DNA of 64,000 nt from an uncultured Pelagibacteraceae bacterium (GTDB taxonomy: Bacteria; Pseudomonadota; Alphaproteobacteria; Pelagibacterales; Pelagibacteraceae), in NCBI GenBank assembly GCA_902555435.1, contig CACDRL010000005.1, positions 1 through 64,000 of the forward strand. Reading direction: 5' to 3'. Shown one piece after another: positions 1 through 7,780 of this stretch (position 1 is the first letter of the stretch; every line of letters begins with the position of its first letter). Both the position numbers and the translations under genes were made by a program. The notes below the pieces were generated by a model, which had not been told where the DNA came from, searched no databases, and saw nothing but the letters and a program-made list of their open reading frames with translations.

Positions 1-1173
1 TCTTGTAACAGGTGTAGAAGTATAGTTTTTAGTAAGTTGAAACTGATATACAACTTGGTCTCCCCATTTAAAAGCCATTTCACAACCTGCTAAATAAAAT
101 TCCCACATTCTAAAAAAACGTTCATCAAACATATTGATAATTTTATCTTTATTATTCAGGCAATTTTCTTTCCAATGTCTTAATGTGTGAGAATAATGCA
201 TTCTTAATACCTCAATATCAGATACAATTAAGCCAGCTTTTTCAATTGGGGTAGTTACTTCACTTAAGCTTGGTGTGTAACCACCAGGAAATATATATTT
301 TGTTATCCATGGATGAGGGTCTCTTGGAGGATTTACTGATCCAATAGTATGAATTAATGAAACTCCATCGTCTTTTAGAAGTTTTTCAACTTGTGAGAAA
401 AATTTTTTATAAAATTTTCTTCCGACATGTTCAAACATTCCAACACTTACAATTCTATCAAATTTTTCATCAAGTTCCCTGTAATCCATTAACATAAATC
501 TTAATTGATTTTCTAAATTAAGTTCTTTGGCTTTTTGTTTGCAATATTTTAATTGATTTTCTGATAATGTGATTCCTGTCACTTCACAATTTGCTGACCG
601 CGCAATATCGACTGCTAAAGAGCCCCATCCACATCCAATATCTAATACTTTTTGGTTTGGCTTTATATTTAGTTTCTTAATTATATGTTGAATTTTATTA
701 TTTTGAGCAGTCTCTAGAGTATCATTTTCATTTTTGAAGTAAGCACAAGAATATTGTCTTTTAGGATCTAAAAATAAATCATAAAGATCATCTTTGATGT
801 CATAGTGATGTGAAACATTCATTTTAGATTTTTTAATAAAATTAAAATTTGTTAAATATCTATATGAACCTCTTAATCTATTAATTAAATAACTAAAAAA
901 ATTTAAATCTCCTCTTCCAAAATTCATCAAAGACAAATCTAAAAAATCTGTAAGACTTCCGTTCTCAATAACTATCTCTCCGTCTGTATAAGCTTCTCCA
1001 AAATAAAGATCGGGATGGAATAAAAGTTTATAATGAAGATTTTTATTTAATATTTTAACTTTTATAGGATTTTCCTTTTCAGGATTTCCGATGATATAAC
1101 TTTTAGAGTTTGCATCCACTAAAATAAAACCATCTTTCTTAAAAACACTATTTAAGAACCTTGCTAACTGCAT
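1..1173 (-). CDS. cfa: Cyclopropane-fatty-acyl-phospholipid synthase (3' end cut by window edge)
   Basis: Reading the minus strand from the ATG at 1171-1173 gives 391 codons without a stop up to base 1, so only the last few residues should be missing (family usually about 400 aa). The SAM-binding motif VLDIGCGWGS lies near residue 176, followed by the class I methyltransferase fold. A C-terminal segment with FYLAGCEMAFKWG is typical of the CFA synthase family. The enzyme would add a methylene group from SAM to unsaturated acyl chains of membrane phospholipids. Its start sits one base after the stop of the upstream aldolase-family gene, so the two are probably co-transcribed. Function is read from motifs; the exact C-terminus is outside the window. 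Confidence 0.9.
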   Translation of the reverse strand, partial: MQLARFLNSVFKKDGFILVDANSKSYIIGNPEKENPIKVKILNKNLHYKLLFHPDLYFGEAYTDGEIVIENGSLTDFLDLSLMNFGRGDLNFFSYLINRLRGSYRYLTNFNFIKKSKMNVSHHYDIKDDLYDLFLDPKRQYSCAYFKNENDTLETAQNNKIQHIIKKLNIKPNQKVLDIGCGWGSLAVDIARSANCEVTGITLSENQLKYCKQKAKELNLENQLRFMLMDYRELDEKFDRIVSVGMFEHVGRKFYKKFFSQVEKLLKDDGVSLIHTIGSVNPPRDPHPWITKYIFPGGYTPSLSEVTTPIEKAGLIVSDIEVLRMHYSHTLRHWKENCLNNKDKIINMFDERFFRMWEFYLAGCEMAFKWGDQVVYQFQLTKNYTSTPVTR

Positions 1174-1174
1174 T

Positions 1175-2059
1175 TTAAGCTGCCATTGATGATTTTAGTG
1201 AGAAACTAAACTTCTCTAAATTGTTTAAAAGATCAATCTCTTCCTCTTTATTTAAAATTCTTAGAGGCGGTAGTAAATTTTCATAAAAACTATCTTTATT
1301 CTTATAAAAAGTATGTAAGCCAGAAATAAGATTATATTTTTCAAATGTCCCTCTTACATCACATAATTGGATATTAACTTCTTGTTCTTTTCCATCCTTA
1401 AAGTCATCATATACTTTTCTAGCTAGTTTAGATGTTGCATTGCATGTTGCTGTTATTATTCCTGAACAACCTAACTCAAGTCCTTTTAATAATTTAGATT
1501 CAGAACCTGGCATAACTGAAAAATTATCTAATTTAAGATTTTCATAAAGATTATATGAGCTATCCTTAACTCCAACTATTTGTTCTGGAAAATTTTTAAC
1601 AAGTCTTTCCACGCACTCAACACTAAATTTGTATCCACAAAGTTTCTCAAAATTATATAAAATAATTTTGCTTTTTGGTAGAGACTCAACTATTTTTGAA
1701 TAAAAATTAATAACTTCTTCATCACTATATTTATAATAAGCTGGTGGCATAATTAAAAATTTTTCAAAATCTAATGACATTGCAACTCTCATTAAACTTA
1801 TTGTTTCTCCTAAAGAGTTTAATCCTGTTCCAATAATAAATTTATCTTTATACTTGTTTGTTGAAATTTTATTTAACAATTTAATTTTTTCCGCAACAGG
1901 AATTAATTGGGCCTGTCCTGTACTTCCAAATATTGCAACACCGTGACAACCATTATTAATTACCATCTCTGCATGCTCGATAGTTTTATCTATGTTCAAA
2001 GTTAGATCTTTGTTTAAGATCGACATTGATGCCGCATATATTCCATTGATATTGCTCAT
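1175..2059 (-). CDS. Dihydrodipicolinate synthase / N-acetylneuraminate lyase family aldolase
   Basis: This 294-aa protein is a DHDPS/NAL-family TIM barrel. The family's substrate loop appears as GSTG (residues 45-48, usually GTTG), the proton-relay tyrosine as Y135 in LYNF, and the Schiff-base lysine as K165 in VGVKDSS. Members condense or cleave pyruvate-containing substrates: DapA in lysine synthesis, and KDG, KDPG-like or hydroxyproline-derived aldolases elsewhere. The GSTGQA loop and the LYNFEKLCG segment differ from canonical DapA (GTTGES; YNVPGR), so a catabolic aldolase or lyase is at least as likely as DapA. It is transcribed just ahead of cfa. The family is clear; the substrate is not. 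Confidence 0.8.
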   Translation of the reverse strand: MSNINGIYAASMSILNKDLTLNIDKTIEHAEMVINNGCHGVAIFGSTGQAQLIPVAEKIKLLNKISTNKYKDKFIIGTGLNSLGETISLMRVAMSLDFEKFLIMPPAYYKYSDEEVINFYSKIVESLPKSKIILYNFEKLCGYKFSVECVERLVKNFPEQIVGVKDSSYNLYENLKLDNFSVMPGSESKLLKGLELGCSGIITATCNATSKLARKVYDDFKDGKEQEVNIQLCDVRGTFEKYNLISGLHTFYKNKDSFYENLLPPLRILNKEEEIDLLNNLEKFSFSLKSSMAA

Positions 2060-2105
2060 AAATAAAATTTATATAAAAAAAAAAATATAGTAAAGTTTAA
2101 ATTGT

Positions 2106-2606
2106 CTATGTTATATCTCTCAAAACTATTTCTTTAGCTTCATTTACTAATGTAGATAACCTAGAAGTTTCAGGTGAAATATCTGGATGAATTTTTTTTT
2201 GTATTTTAATGTATGCTTTATTTACATCTTCCTTAGTTAAATTTTTAGAAGGATTTAAATTAAGTATACGATATGCTTCTTCGGTAGACATCGTGTTTAA
2301 ATTTGATGCAGTGTTGTTAAATGAAAATCTACCTGAATTTCTTAAAGTTTGAATTAATCTGTACAATGAAATTAATTGAAAAATAGACATTCCTTTCAAT
2401 TTTAAAAGAGCAAGACTTGCAAGAGTAAATGGTAAAGTAAGTAAAAATTTGCCTCCTATAGCAAATAAAACTGCAAAGATAATTAAAACTATGAATAAGA
2501 ATACTCTTAAACCTTTAGATATTTTTTTTGACGCAACTTGAGTAAAAAGTCTTAATAAAAAATATAAACCAATTAAAATTAATAATGTATAAATTATAAA
2601 ATTCAT
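2106..2606 (-). CDS. Membrane-anchored C-terminal J-domain protein (Tim14/Pam18-like)
   Basis: A 166-aa protein with one hydrophobic segment at about residues 2-20, a second hydrophobic region at about 35-70, and a compact J domain at the extreme C-terminus (about 108-166). The J domain contains the diagnostic HPD tripeptide at 140-142. J domains stimulate DnaK ATPase. A short J domain at the C-terminus of a membrane anchor matches the alphaproteobacterial proteins regarded as relatives of mitochondrial Tim14/Pam18, rather than DnaJ, CbpA or DjlA. It probably recruits DnaK to the inner membrane; the client is unknown. Only 16 bases separate its start from the divergent ptrB gene. Confidence 0.82.
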   Translation of the reverse strand: MNFIIYTLLILIGLYFLLRLFTQVASKKISKGLRVFLFIVLIIFAVLFAIGGKFLLTLPFTLASLALLKLKGMSIFQLISLYRLIQTLRNSGRFSFNNTASNLNTMSTEEAYRILNLNPSKNLTKEDVNKAYIKIQKKIHPDISPETSRLSTLVNEAKEIVLRDIT

Positions 2607-2622
2607 ATATTTCCGATTATAA

Positions 2623-4698
2623 ATGAAAGTACCATATCTAAAAAAAAAACCAGAGCTAAAATCTTGTCACAATATAGAGTGGGAGGATAATTATAGCTGG
2701 ATACATCAGGAAAACATTTTAGAAGTCTTACAAGACAAAACTAAACTTCTTCCAGAAGTAAAAGAATATTTAGAAGAAGAAAATGAATATACTGAGTATC
2801 ATCTAAAAAATACAAAAAATACTCAAAAAAAATTATTTGATGAAATAAAAGGAAGAATAAAATTAGATGATGAAAGCTTACCTTTTAAAGATCACTCATA
2901 TGAATACTGGACAAAGACTACTGCCAAAGGAAATTATTCTATAAAATTAAGAAAAAAAATTGGTTCGTCTGAAATTGAAGAAATATGGAATGGAGACAAA
3001 GAAAAAGAAAAATTAAATGTTGAATATTTTGGTGTTGGAGATCTAGAAGTTAGTAATAATGACCAATACCTTGGGTACTCATTAGATACCAAAGGCTCAG
3101 AGTATTATACAATTTATATAAGAAATATTAAAAATAATAAAATTATTTCAAAAGAGATCAAAGAAACATCTGGAAGTATAATTTTCAGTCTAGACGACAA
3201 ATATCTTTTTTACTCCAAGTTAGATGAAAATCATAGAGCTAGAAAAATTTATAGACATAAAATTGGAGATTTTGAAAACGAAGATGAACTAATCTTTAAT
3301 GAAAAAAGTGAAGCTTTTACAGTTAGTATTGGATTAAGCTCAGATGAGAAATATTATTTCATAAATACTTCAGATCACAATACTTCGGAGCAATATTATT
3401 TTCATGTTAATGAAGAAAAACCAAATCCAAAATTAATAATTAAACGAGAAAAGGGAATTCTTTACTCTGTAAATTCATGGAATGGAAAATTTTATAATCA
3501 CACAAATAAAGATGCGGAAGATTTTAAAATAGATATTTCAGAAACTTTAGAAAATCAAAACTGGAAGTCATTTATTGCTGCAAAGAAAGAGGTGTTAATT
3601 GGTGGTTGTACATTTTTAAAAAACTGGATAATTAGGTCAGAAACATCAAATGCTTTAGACAAACTCTTTGTTATCGATGCTTCAACAAACAAAGAAGAAG
3701 AATTAATTTTTTCTGACGAAAAAGTATATGTACCTGGAGTTTCATTAGCGCAAAGAAATAGAAATACAGATGAAGTTTATGTTTCATACTCTTCACCTAA
3801 AACACCTTCAAGAGTTTACAAATATAATTTAAAAACTAAATCTAAAACATTTGTTAAAGAACAAAAAATACCATCAGGACATAACAAAGATGACTATATA
3901 GTAGAGAGAATAGAGTATGAATCTCATGATGGAAGAATGGTTCCGCTCACAATTACAAGACACATAAATACAAAAATAGACGGTACAGCGAATTTATTAT
4001 TATACGGATATGGATCGTATGGTAGTTCGATGAGTCCAAGTTTTTCTTCAACAAGACTTAGCTTAATAAATAGAGATATTATTTGGGCTACCGCACACAT
4101 CAGAGGTGGAATGGAAAAAGGAATGAAATGGTGGAAAGAAGGAAAGTTAACTAATAAAAAAAATACATTTGAAGATTATATTTTTGCTGCAAAATATTTG
4201 ATTGAAAACAAATACACCTCAAAAAGAAAAATAATAGGAATGGGTGGATCTGCTGGAGGTTTATTAATGGGTGCTGTTGTTAATCAATCTCCTGAATTAT
4301 TTTTAGGTATAATTATGGCTGTACCTTTTGTAGACTCATTAACAACAAATCTTGATCACTCTTTACCTCTTACAGTTGGTGAATTTGATGAATTTGGTAA
4401 TGCCAAAGAAAACAAAGAGCATTTTGATTATATTTTTTCATATGCTCCATATAATAATATAAGAAAAATGGATTATCCTCATATGCTAATAACAACTAGT
4501 TTGAGCGATAACAGAGTTTTGTTCGATGAACCTGCAAAATTTACTGCCAAACTTAGAGATTACAAAACTGATAATAATTTATTGCTACTCAAAACAGAAA
4601 TGAATGCTGGCCATGGAGGTAAATCTGGTAGAGATGGAGCAATAGAAGAAATCGCATTAGATTATGCTTTTGCATTAAAAATTTCTGAAAAAATTTAA
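2623..4698 (+). CDS. ptrB: Oligopeptidase B (prolyl oligopeptidase family, S9A)
   Basis: The 691-aa length and two-part architecture (N-terminal beta-propeller to about residue 400, C-terminal alpha/beta hydrolase) match oligopeptidase B. The nucleophile is Ser543 in GGSAGG. The likely acid is Asp629 in SLSDNRV, and the His is residue 664 in NAGHGGKSGR. Oligopeptidase B cuts short peptides after basic residues in the cytoplasm. No signal peptide is evident. It starts at ATG 2623, 16 bases from the divergent J-domain gene, so its promoter must overlap that gene. A fit to prolyl oligopeptidase proper is less good than to the GGSAGGLLMGA signature of PtrB. Confidence 0.9.
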   Translation: MKVPYLKKKPELKSCHNIEWEDNYSWIHQENILEVLQDKTKLLPEVKEYLEEENEYTEYHLKNTKNTQKKLFDEIKGRIKLDDESLPFKDHSYEYWTKTTAKGNYSIKLRKKIGSSEIEEIWNGDKEKEKLNVEYFGVGDLEVSNNDQYLGYSLDTKGSEYYTIYIRNIKNNKIISKEIKETSGSIIFSLDDKYLFYSKLDENHRARKIYRHKIGDFENEDELIFNEKSEAFTVSIGLSSDEKYYFINTSDHNTSEQYYFHVNEEKPNPKLIIKREKGILYSVNSWNGKFYNHTNKDAEDFKIDISETLENQNWKSFIAAKKEVLIGGCTFLKNWIIRSETSNALDKLFVIDASTNKEEELIFSDEKVYVPGVSLAQRNRNTDEVYVSYSSPKTPSRVYKYNLKTKSKTFVKEQKIPSGHNKDDYIVERIEYESHDGRMVPLTITRHINTKIDGTANLLLYGYGSYGSSMSPSFSSTRLSLINRDIIWATAHIRGGMEKGMKWWKEGKLTNKKNTFEDYIFAAKYLIENKYTSKRKIIGMGGSAGGLLMGAVVNQSPELFLGIIMAVPFVDSLTTNLDHSLPLTVGEFDEFGNAKENKEHFDYIFSYAPYNNIRKMDYPHMLITTSLSDNRVLFDEPAKFTAKLRDYKTDNNLLLLKTEMNAGHGGKSGRDGAIEEIALDYAFALKISEKI

Positions 4699-4709
4699 TT
4701 TCCCATATA

Positions 4710-4736
4710 TTGAAATTTTTTAAATCATACCTACAT
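4710..4736 (+). promoter_or_regulatory. Candidate sigma-32 (RpoH) type promoter for hsp20
   Basis: TTGAAA at 4710-4715, a 14-base spacer, and CCTACAT at 4730-4736 resemble an RpoH promoter (consensus roughly CTTGAAA ... CCCCAT). Transcription would start at about 4743, just before the hairpin and ROSE-like element in the leader. This is inferred from sequence and from the heat-shock gene downstream; the -10 match is imperfect. Confidence 0.4.
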
Positions 4737-4743
4737 GATTTGT

Positions 4744-4795
4744 GTAAGTCGCCTTATGGGGCTTACTTAAAATAAACTTGCTTAAAAAAGGAGGA
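4744..4795 (+). promoter_or_regulatory. ROSE-like RNA thermometer in the hsp20 leader
   Basis: Two stacked structures precede the start codon. The first is an imperfect hairpin at 4744-4766 (GTAAG pairs with CTTAC, continued by weaker pairs). The second brings CTTGCTT (4777-4783) opposite AAGGAG (4788-4793): U4783-A4788, U4782-A4789, C4781-G4790, unpaired G4780, U4779-G4791, U4778-A4792, C4777-G4793, with a four-A loop. A UUGCU strand with one bulged G closing over AGGA of the Shine-Dalgarno is the hallmark of ROSE thermometers, which release the ribosome binding site on heating. The SD itself (AAGGAGGA, 4788-4795) is one of the strongest in the window. Pairing was done by eye. Confidence 0.55.
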
Positions 4796-4799
4796 TATT

Positions 4800-5246
4800 A
4801 TGACAAGTAAGGATCTATCTATATTTAACTCACTAAGACCTTTTTCAATTGGTTTTGACGATATGTTTGACCAATTTGAAAATATGTTGGGAAACGGAAG
4901 TTTGACAATGCAATCAAACTACCCTCCGTACAACATTAGAAAAACTGGTAAGGATAATTATGCAATTGAAGTTGCATTAGCTGGTTTTAATAAAAATGAT
5001 GTTGAGGTTGAGTTTGAAGATAATTTATTGACTGTAAGAACAAAACAAGTTGATAAATCTGAAAATAATGATGTTAATGGAGAAATAATTCATAAAGGTA
5101 TCTCTCAAAGACAATTCGCAAGATCATTCACTATTGCTGATGATGTTAAAGTTAATGGTGCTGAACTAAAAGATGGTCTTTTAACAATATCTTGTGAAAG
5201 AATCATCCCAGAACACAAAAAGAAAAAGCTTATTGAAATAAAATAA
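4800..5246 (+). CDS. Small heat-shock protein, Hsp20/IbpA family
   Basis: A 148-aa protein with an alpha-crystallin domain at about residues 40-140. The conserved block around GFNKNDVEVEFEDNLLTV, the FARSF motif and the ADDVKVNGAELKDGLLTI segment are all typical of the IbpA family. These proteins hold unfolding proteins at aggregates until the DnaK/ClpB system refolds them. It is a single-gene unit with its own putative heat promoter, a ROSE-like leader and a strong SD five bases before ATG 4800, and is followed by a perfect hairpin at 5259-5284. Motif and context agree well. Confidence 0.93.
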   Translation: MTSKDLSIFNSLRPFSIGFDDMFDQFENMLGNGSLTMQSNYPPYNIRKTGKDNYAIEVALAGFNKNDVEVEFEDNLLTVRTKQVDKSENNDVNGEIIHKGISQRQFARSFTIADDVKVNGAELKDGLLTISCERIIPEHKKKKLIEIK

Positions 5247-5258
5247 GTCTTAAACCTT

Positions 5259-5284
5259 ACTTGTGGGGATTTCTCCCCACAAGT
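5259..5284. terminator. Perfect 11-bp hairpin between convergent hsp20 and purine permease genes
   Basis: ACTTGTGGGGA (5259-5269) is the exact reverse complement of TCCCCACAAGT (5274-5284), with a TTTC loop. It lies in the 47-base convergent gap. Neither strand has a clean U tract after it, so it may act as a bidirectional barrier or RNA-end protector rather than a textbook intrinsic terminator. Confidence 0.55.
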
Positions 5285-5293
5285 CTGAATTAA

Positions 5294-6616
5294 TTATTTC
5301 TTTGCCATTATAGCATTAAGAACAAATGCTAATAATCCCGCAGGTATAAGTCCAGTCGTTAACAGTAATTTCAAACTTATTCCAAAATCAGGAATATTTT
5401 TTACAAAGTCTGGCAACAATGACATTCCAATTCCAAAAGATAATGAAAGAGCTAAGATTAATAAATTTCTTTGACTCATTTCTGATCTTGAAATCAATTT
5501 TATTCCAGCAGCTACAATCATACCAAACATAATGATTGCTGCTCCGCCAATCACTGACTCTGGCATTGCAGCGATTATTCCACCTAATTTAGGAAATAAT
5601 CCCATAAGAACTAAAACTATTCCAGCTATAGTTCCAACATGTCTACTTACAACTCCTGTAAACGCAACCAGTCCAGCATTTTGCGAATAAGATGTATTGG
5701 GCATTGCATTAAATATTGCACCAAATGCAGTACCAACACCATCTGCCATGATTCCACCTGATATTTCTTTGTCCGTTGCTTCTCGTTTAGCACCACCCAT
5801 TGTTGTGGCACTAATGTCTCCAATTGTTTCAATTGTAGTAACAATTGACATAAACAACATTAGAATTATTGCACCAGGTACAAAATCAATTCCATATTGA
5901 AGTGGCATTGGAAGTGCAAACCATGATGCGGAAGCAATTTTTCCGTAGTTAACCATTCCTAGTGCTGCTGCAACTATGAAACCGGCTACTATTCCAATTA
6001 AAATTGATCCTGCAGAAGCCATCCCTTTGCCTCTAAGATTAAAAAAGATAGCAACTATAAACACTGTGAAAGCAACCGTTAAATGATTTGCATTTGCAAA
6101 GATTTCAGGTTTATTATTCATTAACCATCCACCTCCACCAGCATACATAAAACCAACTTTAAGCAAACTAAATCCGATCATTAACACAACTATACCAGTG
6201 ACTAATGGTGGGAATAGATGCCTTATTGGTTTTAAAACTTTTCCAATAAAAATTTGAAAAATTCCTCCAATGAATGCTGCTGTAAATACTGCACCCAATC
6301 CTGCTGCTTTAAATGGTAGCATGATTGGTATAAACGCAAAACTTGTTCCTTGAACAATAGGAAGTCTTGCACCAATTTCTTTATAACCAACTGTTTGGAT
6401 AATTGTTGCAACTCCCGCAACAAACAAAGCCATTTGAATCAAAAATATTTTTTGTTCAGGCGTTTGACCAAAAACTCCAGCCACAATAATAGGAACAGTT
6501 ATATTGCCAGCAAACATTGCTAATACATGCTGAATTCCTAAAGGTATGGATTTATTTAATGGAAGTTTTTTGTCTGGACTGTTTGTAGAGCCCGATTTTA
6601 TTTTTCTTGAAGCCAT
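5294..6616 (-). CDS. NCS2 (NAT) family purine permease, probably xanthine/uric acid
   Basis: A 440-aa polytopic protein of the nucleobase:cation symporter-2 family. The NAT signature appears as QNAG at 312-315 followed by TG and then SRHVG, and the conserved TM8 glutamate is in TTIETIGD (about residue 263). In this family Gln at the first signature position goes with purine carriers and Glu (as in UraA) with uracil carriers, so a xanthine, urate or other purine substrate is expected. This fits its place at the left edge of the purine catabolism island. A GGAGG SD lies just upstream of the ATG at 6614-6616. Substrate is inferred, not shown. Confidence 0.87.
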   Translation of the reverse strand: MASRKIKSGSTNSPDKKLPLNKSIPLGIQHVLAMFAGNITVPIIVAGVFGQTPEQKIFLIQMALFVAGVATIIQTVGYKEIGARLPIVQGTSFAFIPIMLPFKAAGLGAVFTAAFIGGIFQIFIGKVLKPIRHLFPPLVTGIVVLMIGFSLLKVGFMYAGGGGWLMNNKPEIFANANHLTVAFTVFIVAIFFNLRGKGMASAGSILIGIVAGFIVAAALGMVNYGKIASASWFALPMPLQYGIDFVPGAIILMLFMSIVTTIETIGDISATTMGGAKREATDKEISGGIMADGVGTAFGAIFNAMPNTSYSQNAGLVAFTGVVSRHVGTIAGIVLVLMGLFPKLGGIIAAMPESVIGGAAIIMFGMIVAAGIKLISRSEMSQRNLLILALSLSFGIGMSLLPDFVKNIPDFGISLKLLLTTGLIPAGLLAFVLNAIMAKK

Positions 6617-6688
6617 GTAACCTCCGTCGTTATCTTAATTGAGGGTACATTATTGGTTATAAATTAATATAAAAAAAACCTTTAGTTT

Positions 6689-6704
6689 AGAATAGATCTA
6701 TTCT
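6689..6704. repeat. Perfect 16-bp palindrome upstream of the purine permease
   Basis: The sequence at 6689-6704 (AGAATAGA then its reverse complement) is perfectly self-complementary, about 72 bases upstream of the permease ATG. It could be a dimeric repressor operator or a small hairpin. An imperfect outer inverted repeat flanks it (AAACC-TTTAGTT near 6677-6688 against AACTAAA-GGTTT near 6743-6757). AT-rich DNA makes chance matches more likely. Confidence 0.35.
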
Positions 6705-6754
6705 CAGTAGTTTTTAAAACCTATAATGAACAGATTTGTTTCAACTAAAAAGGT

Positions 6755-7060
6755 TTAAAAACAACCGTTAGATGCGAAGCCAACAACTATTTTTTCTGGA
6801 TTTATTTCAAATCTTCTTTCACAAGGAAAACCATATTTTTTTGTATTGTATATCATTACAAAGTTTCCCTTTTCATTCTCGAAATCCTCGTCTGGTTTTC
6901 CCAACTCCATTTGCAATTTAGTTGCAGATTGACCAATATACTCACTTAACATCTTGTTCTCTTTTTCTATAACTGCATCAGTTTTTTTTTTAACTGTTTG
7001 ACAACCTGAAAAAAAAATTATTAAAATTAAAAGACTTATTGCTGATTTAAATTTTGACAT
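6755..7060 (-). CDS. Small hypothetical lipoprotein
   Basis: A 101-aa protein with a lipoprotein signal peptide: basic N-terminus, hydrophobic core, and lipobox FSGC giving lipidation at Cys20. The mature part contains a segment around YIGQSATKLQMELGKPD that resembles the BamE/SmpA-like motif in which a short helix precedes a small beta sheet. Two further cysteines lie near the middle and the C-terminus. No specific function can be named. It sits between the purine permease and the nucleoside importer, but it may simply be an envelope protein. Codon use looks like its neighbours. Confidence 0.7.
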   Translation of the reverse strand: MSKFKSAISLLILIIFFSGCQTVKKKTDAVIEKENKMLSEYIGQSATKLQMELGKPDEDFENEKGNFVMIYNTKKYGFPCERRFEINPEKIVVGFASNGCF

Positions 7061-7186
7061 AACTTTAAATTACATTTTTTTAAATTAATTATTAACTTTA
7101 AAGTTGTATAAATAATTTATCTACAATTATTATTATTATCTTTAATTATATTAACAAATGTGTTCTTTATTTGATAATTCAAGCAT

Positions 7187-7777
7187 ATGAATGAAAAAGC
7201 CCTAGAAACGATACTAAACGTATTTTTAAAAGAGGTTTTGCCTCTTACTGAAAAGGGTGTTGCTAAAGGTAGTAAAGTATTTGGAGCTGCTATAATTAAA
7301 AAAGATGATTTATCTGTTGTAATTGCCGAAACAAACAATGAGATAGAAAATCCATTGTGGCATGGAGAAATGCATGCACTTAAAAAATTTTATGAGTTGG
7401 ATGCAAATACAAGACCGAATGAAAAAGAATGCATGTTCTTAAGTTCTCATGAACCCTGCAGTATGTGCTTAAGTGCAATCACATTTTCAGGGTTTGATAA
7501 TTTTTATTTTCTTTTTCCTTACAATGACACAAATGATGAATTTAATATTCCACATGATTTAAATATACTTAAAGAAGTATTTAAAATTAATGATGGAGAA
7601 TATAATAAAGAAAATTCCTACTGGAAAAGTCAAAATATAAATTTGCTGATTGAAAAATTACCCACTTCTAAAAAAGAAAAAATTTTAAGACAATTAAGAG
7701 AAATTAAAAAAAAATATCAAAAATTGTCAAATCAATATCAGGAAAATAAAGATGGGAACTCTATACCATTAAATTAA
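7187..7777 (+). CDS. CDA-superfamily nucleoside/base deaminase next to nucleoside importer
   Basis: A 196-aa zinc deaminase. The CDA-superfamily signature is present: His59-x-Glu61 in WHGEMHAL and Cys91-x-x-Cys94 in EPCSMCLSA. Members hydrolytically deaminate cytosine, adenine or guanine rings in bases, nucleosides or tRNA. After the zinc site the sequence is divergent and ends in a basic helical tail rich in Lys, so it is not simply TadA or GuaD. It is three bases upstream of the ABC ATPase gene of a BMP-type nucleoside transporter and likely shares its transcript. It would then act on an imported nucleoside or base. Substrate is unknown. Confidence 0.75.
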   Translation: MNEKALETILNVFLKEVLPLTEKGVAKGSKVFGAAIIKKDDLSVVIAETNNEIENPLWHGEMHALKKFYELDANTRPNEKECMFLSSHEPCSMCLSAITFSGFDNFYFLFPYNDTNDEFNIPHDLNILKEVFKINDGEYNKENSYWKSQNINLLIEKLPTSKKEKILRQLREIKKKYQKLSNQYQENKDGNSIPLN

Positions 7778-7780
7778 TTA

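Noticed and set aside
5697..5900. Open frame of 67 aa opposite the purine permease
   Set aside because: Antisense to a clearly coding membrane protein; composition is that of a shadow frame and there is no SD or motif.
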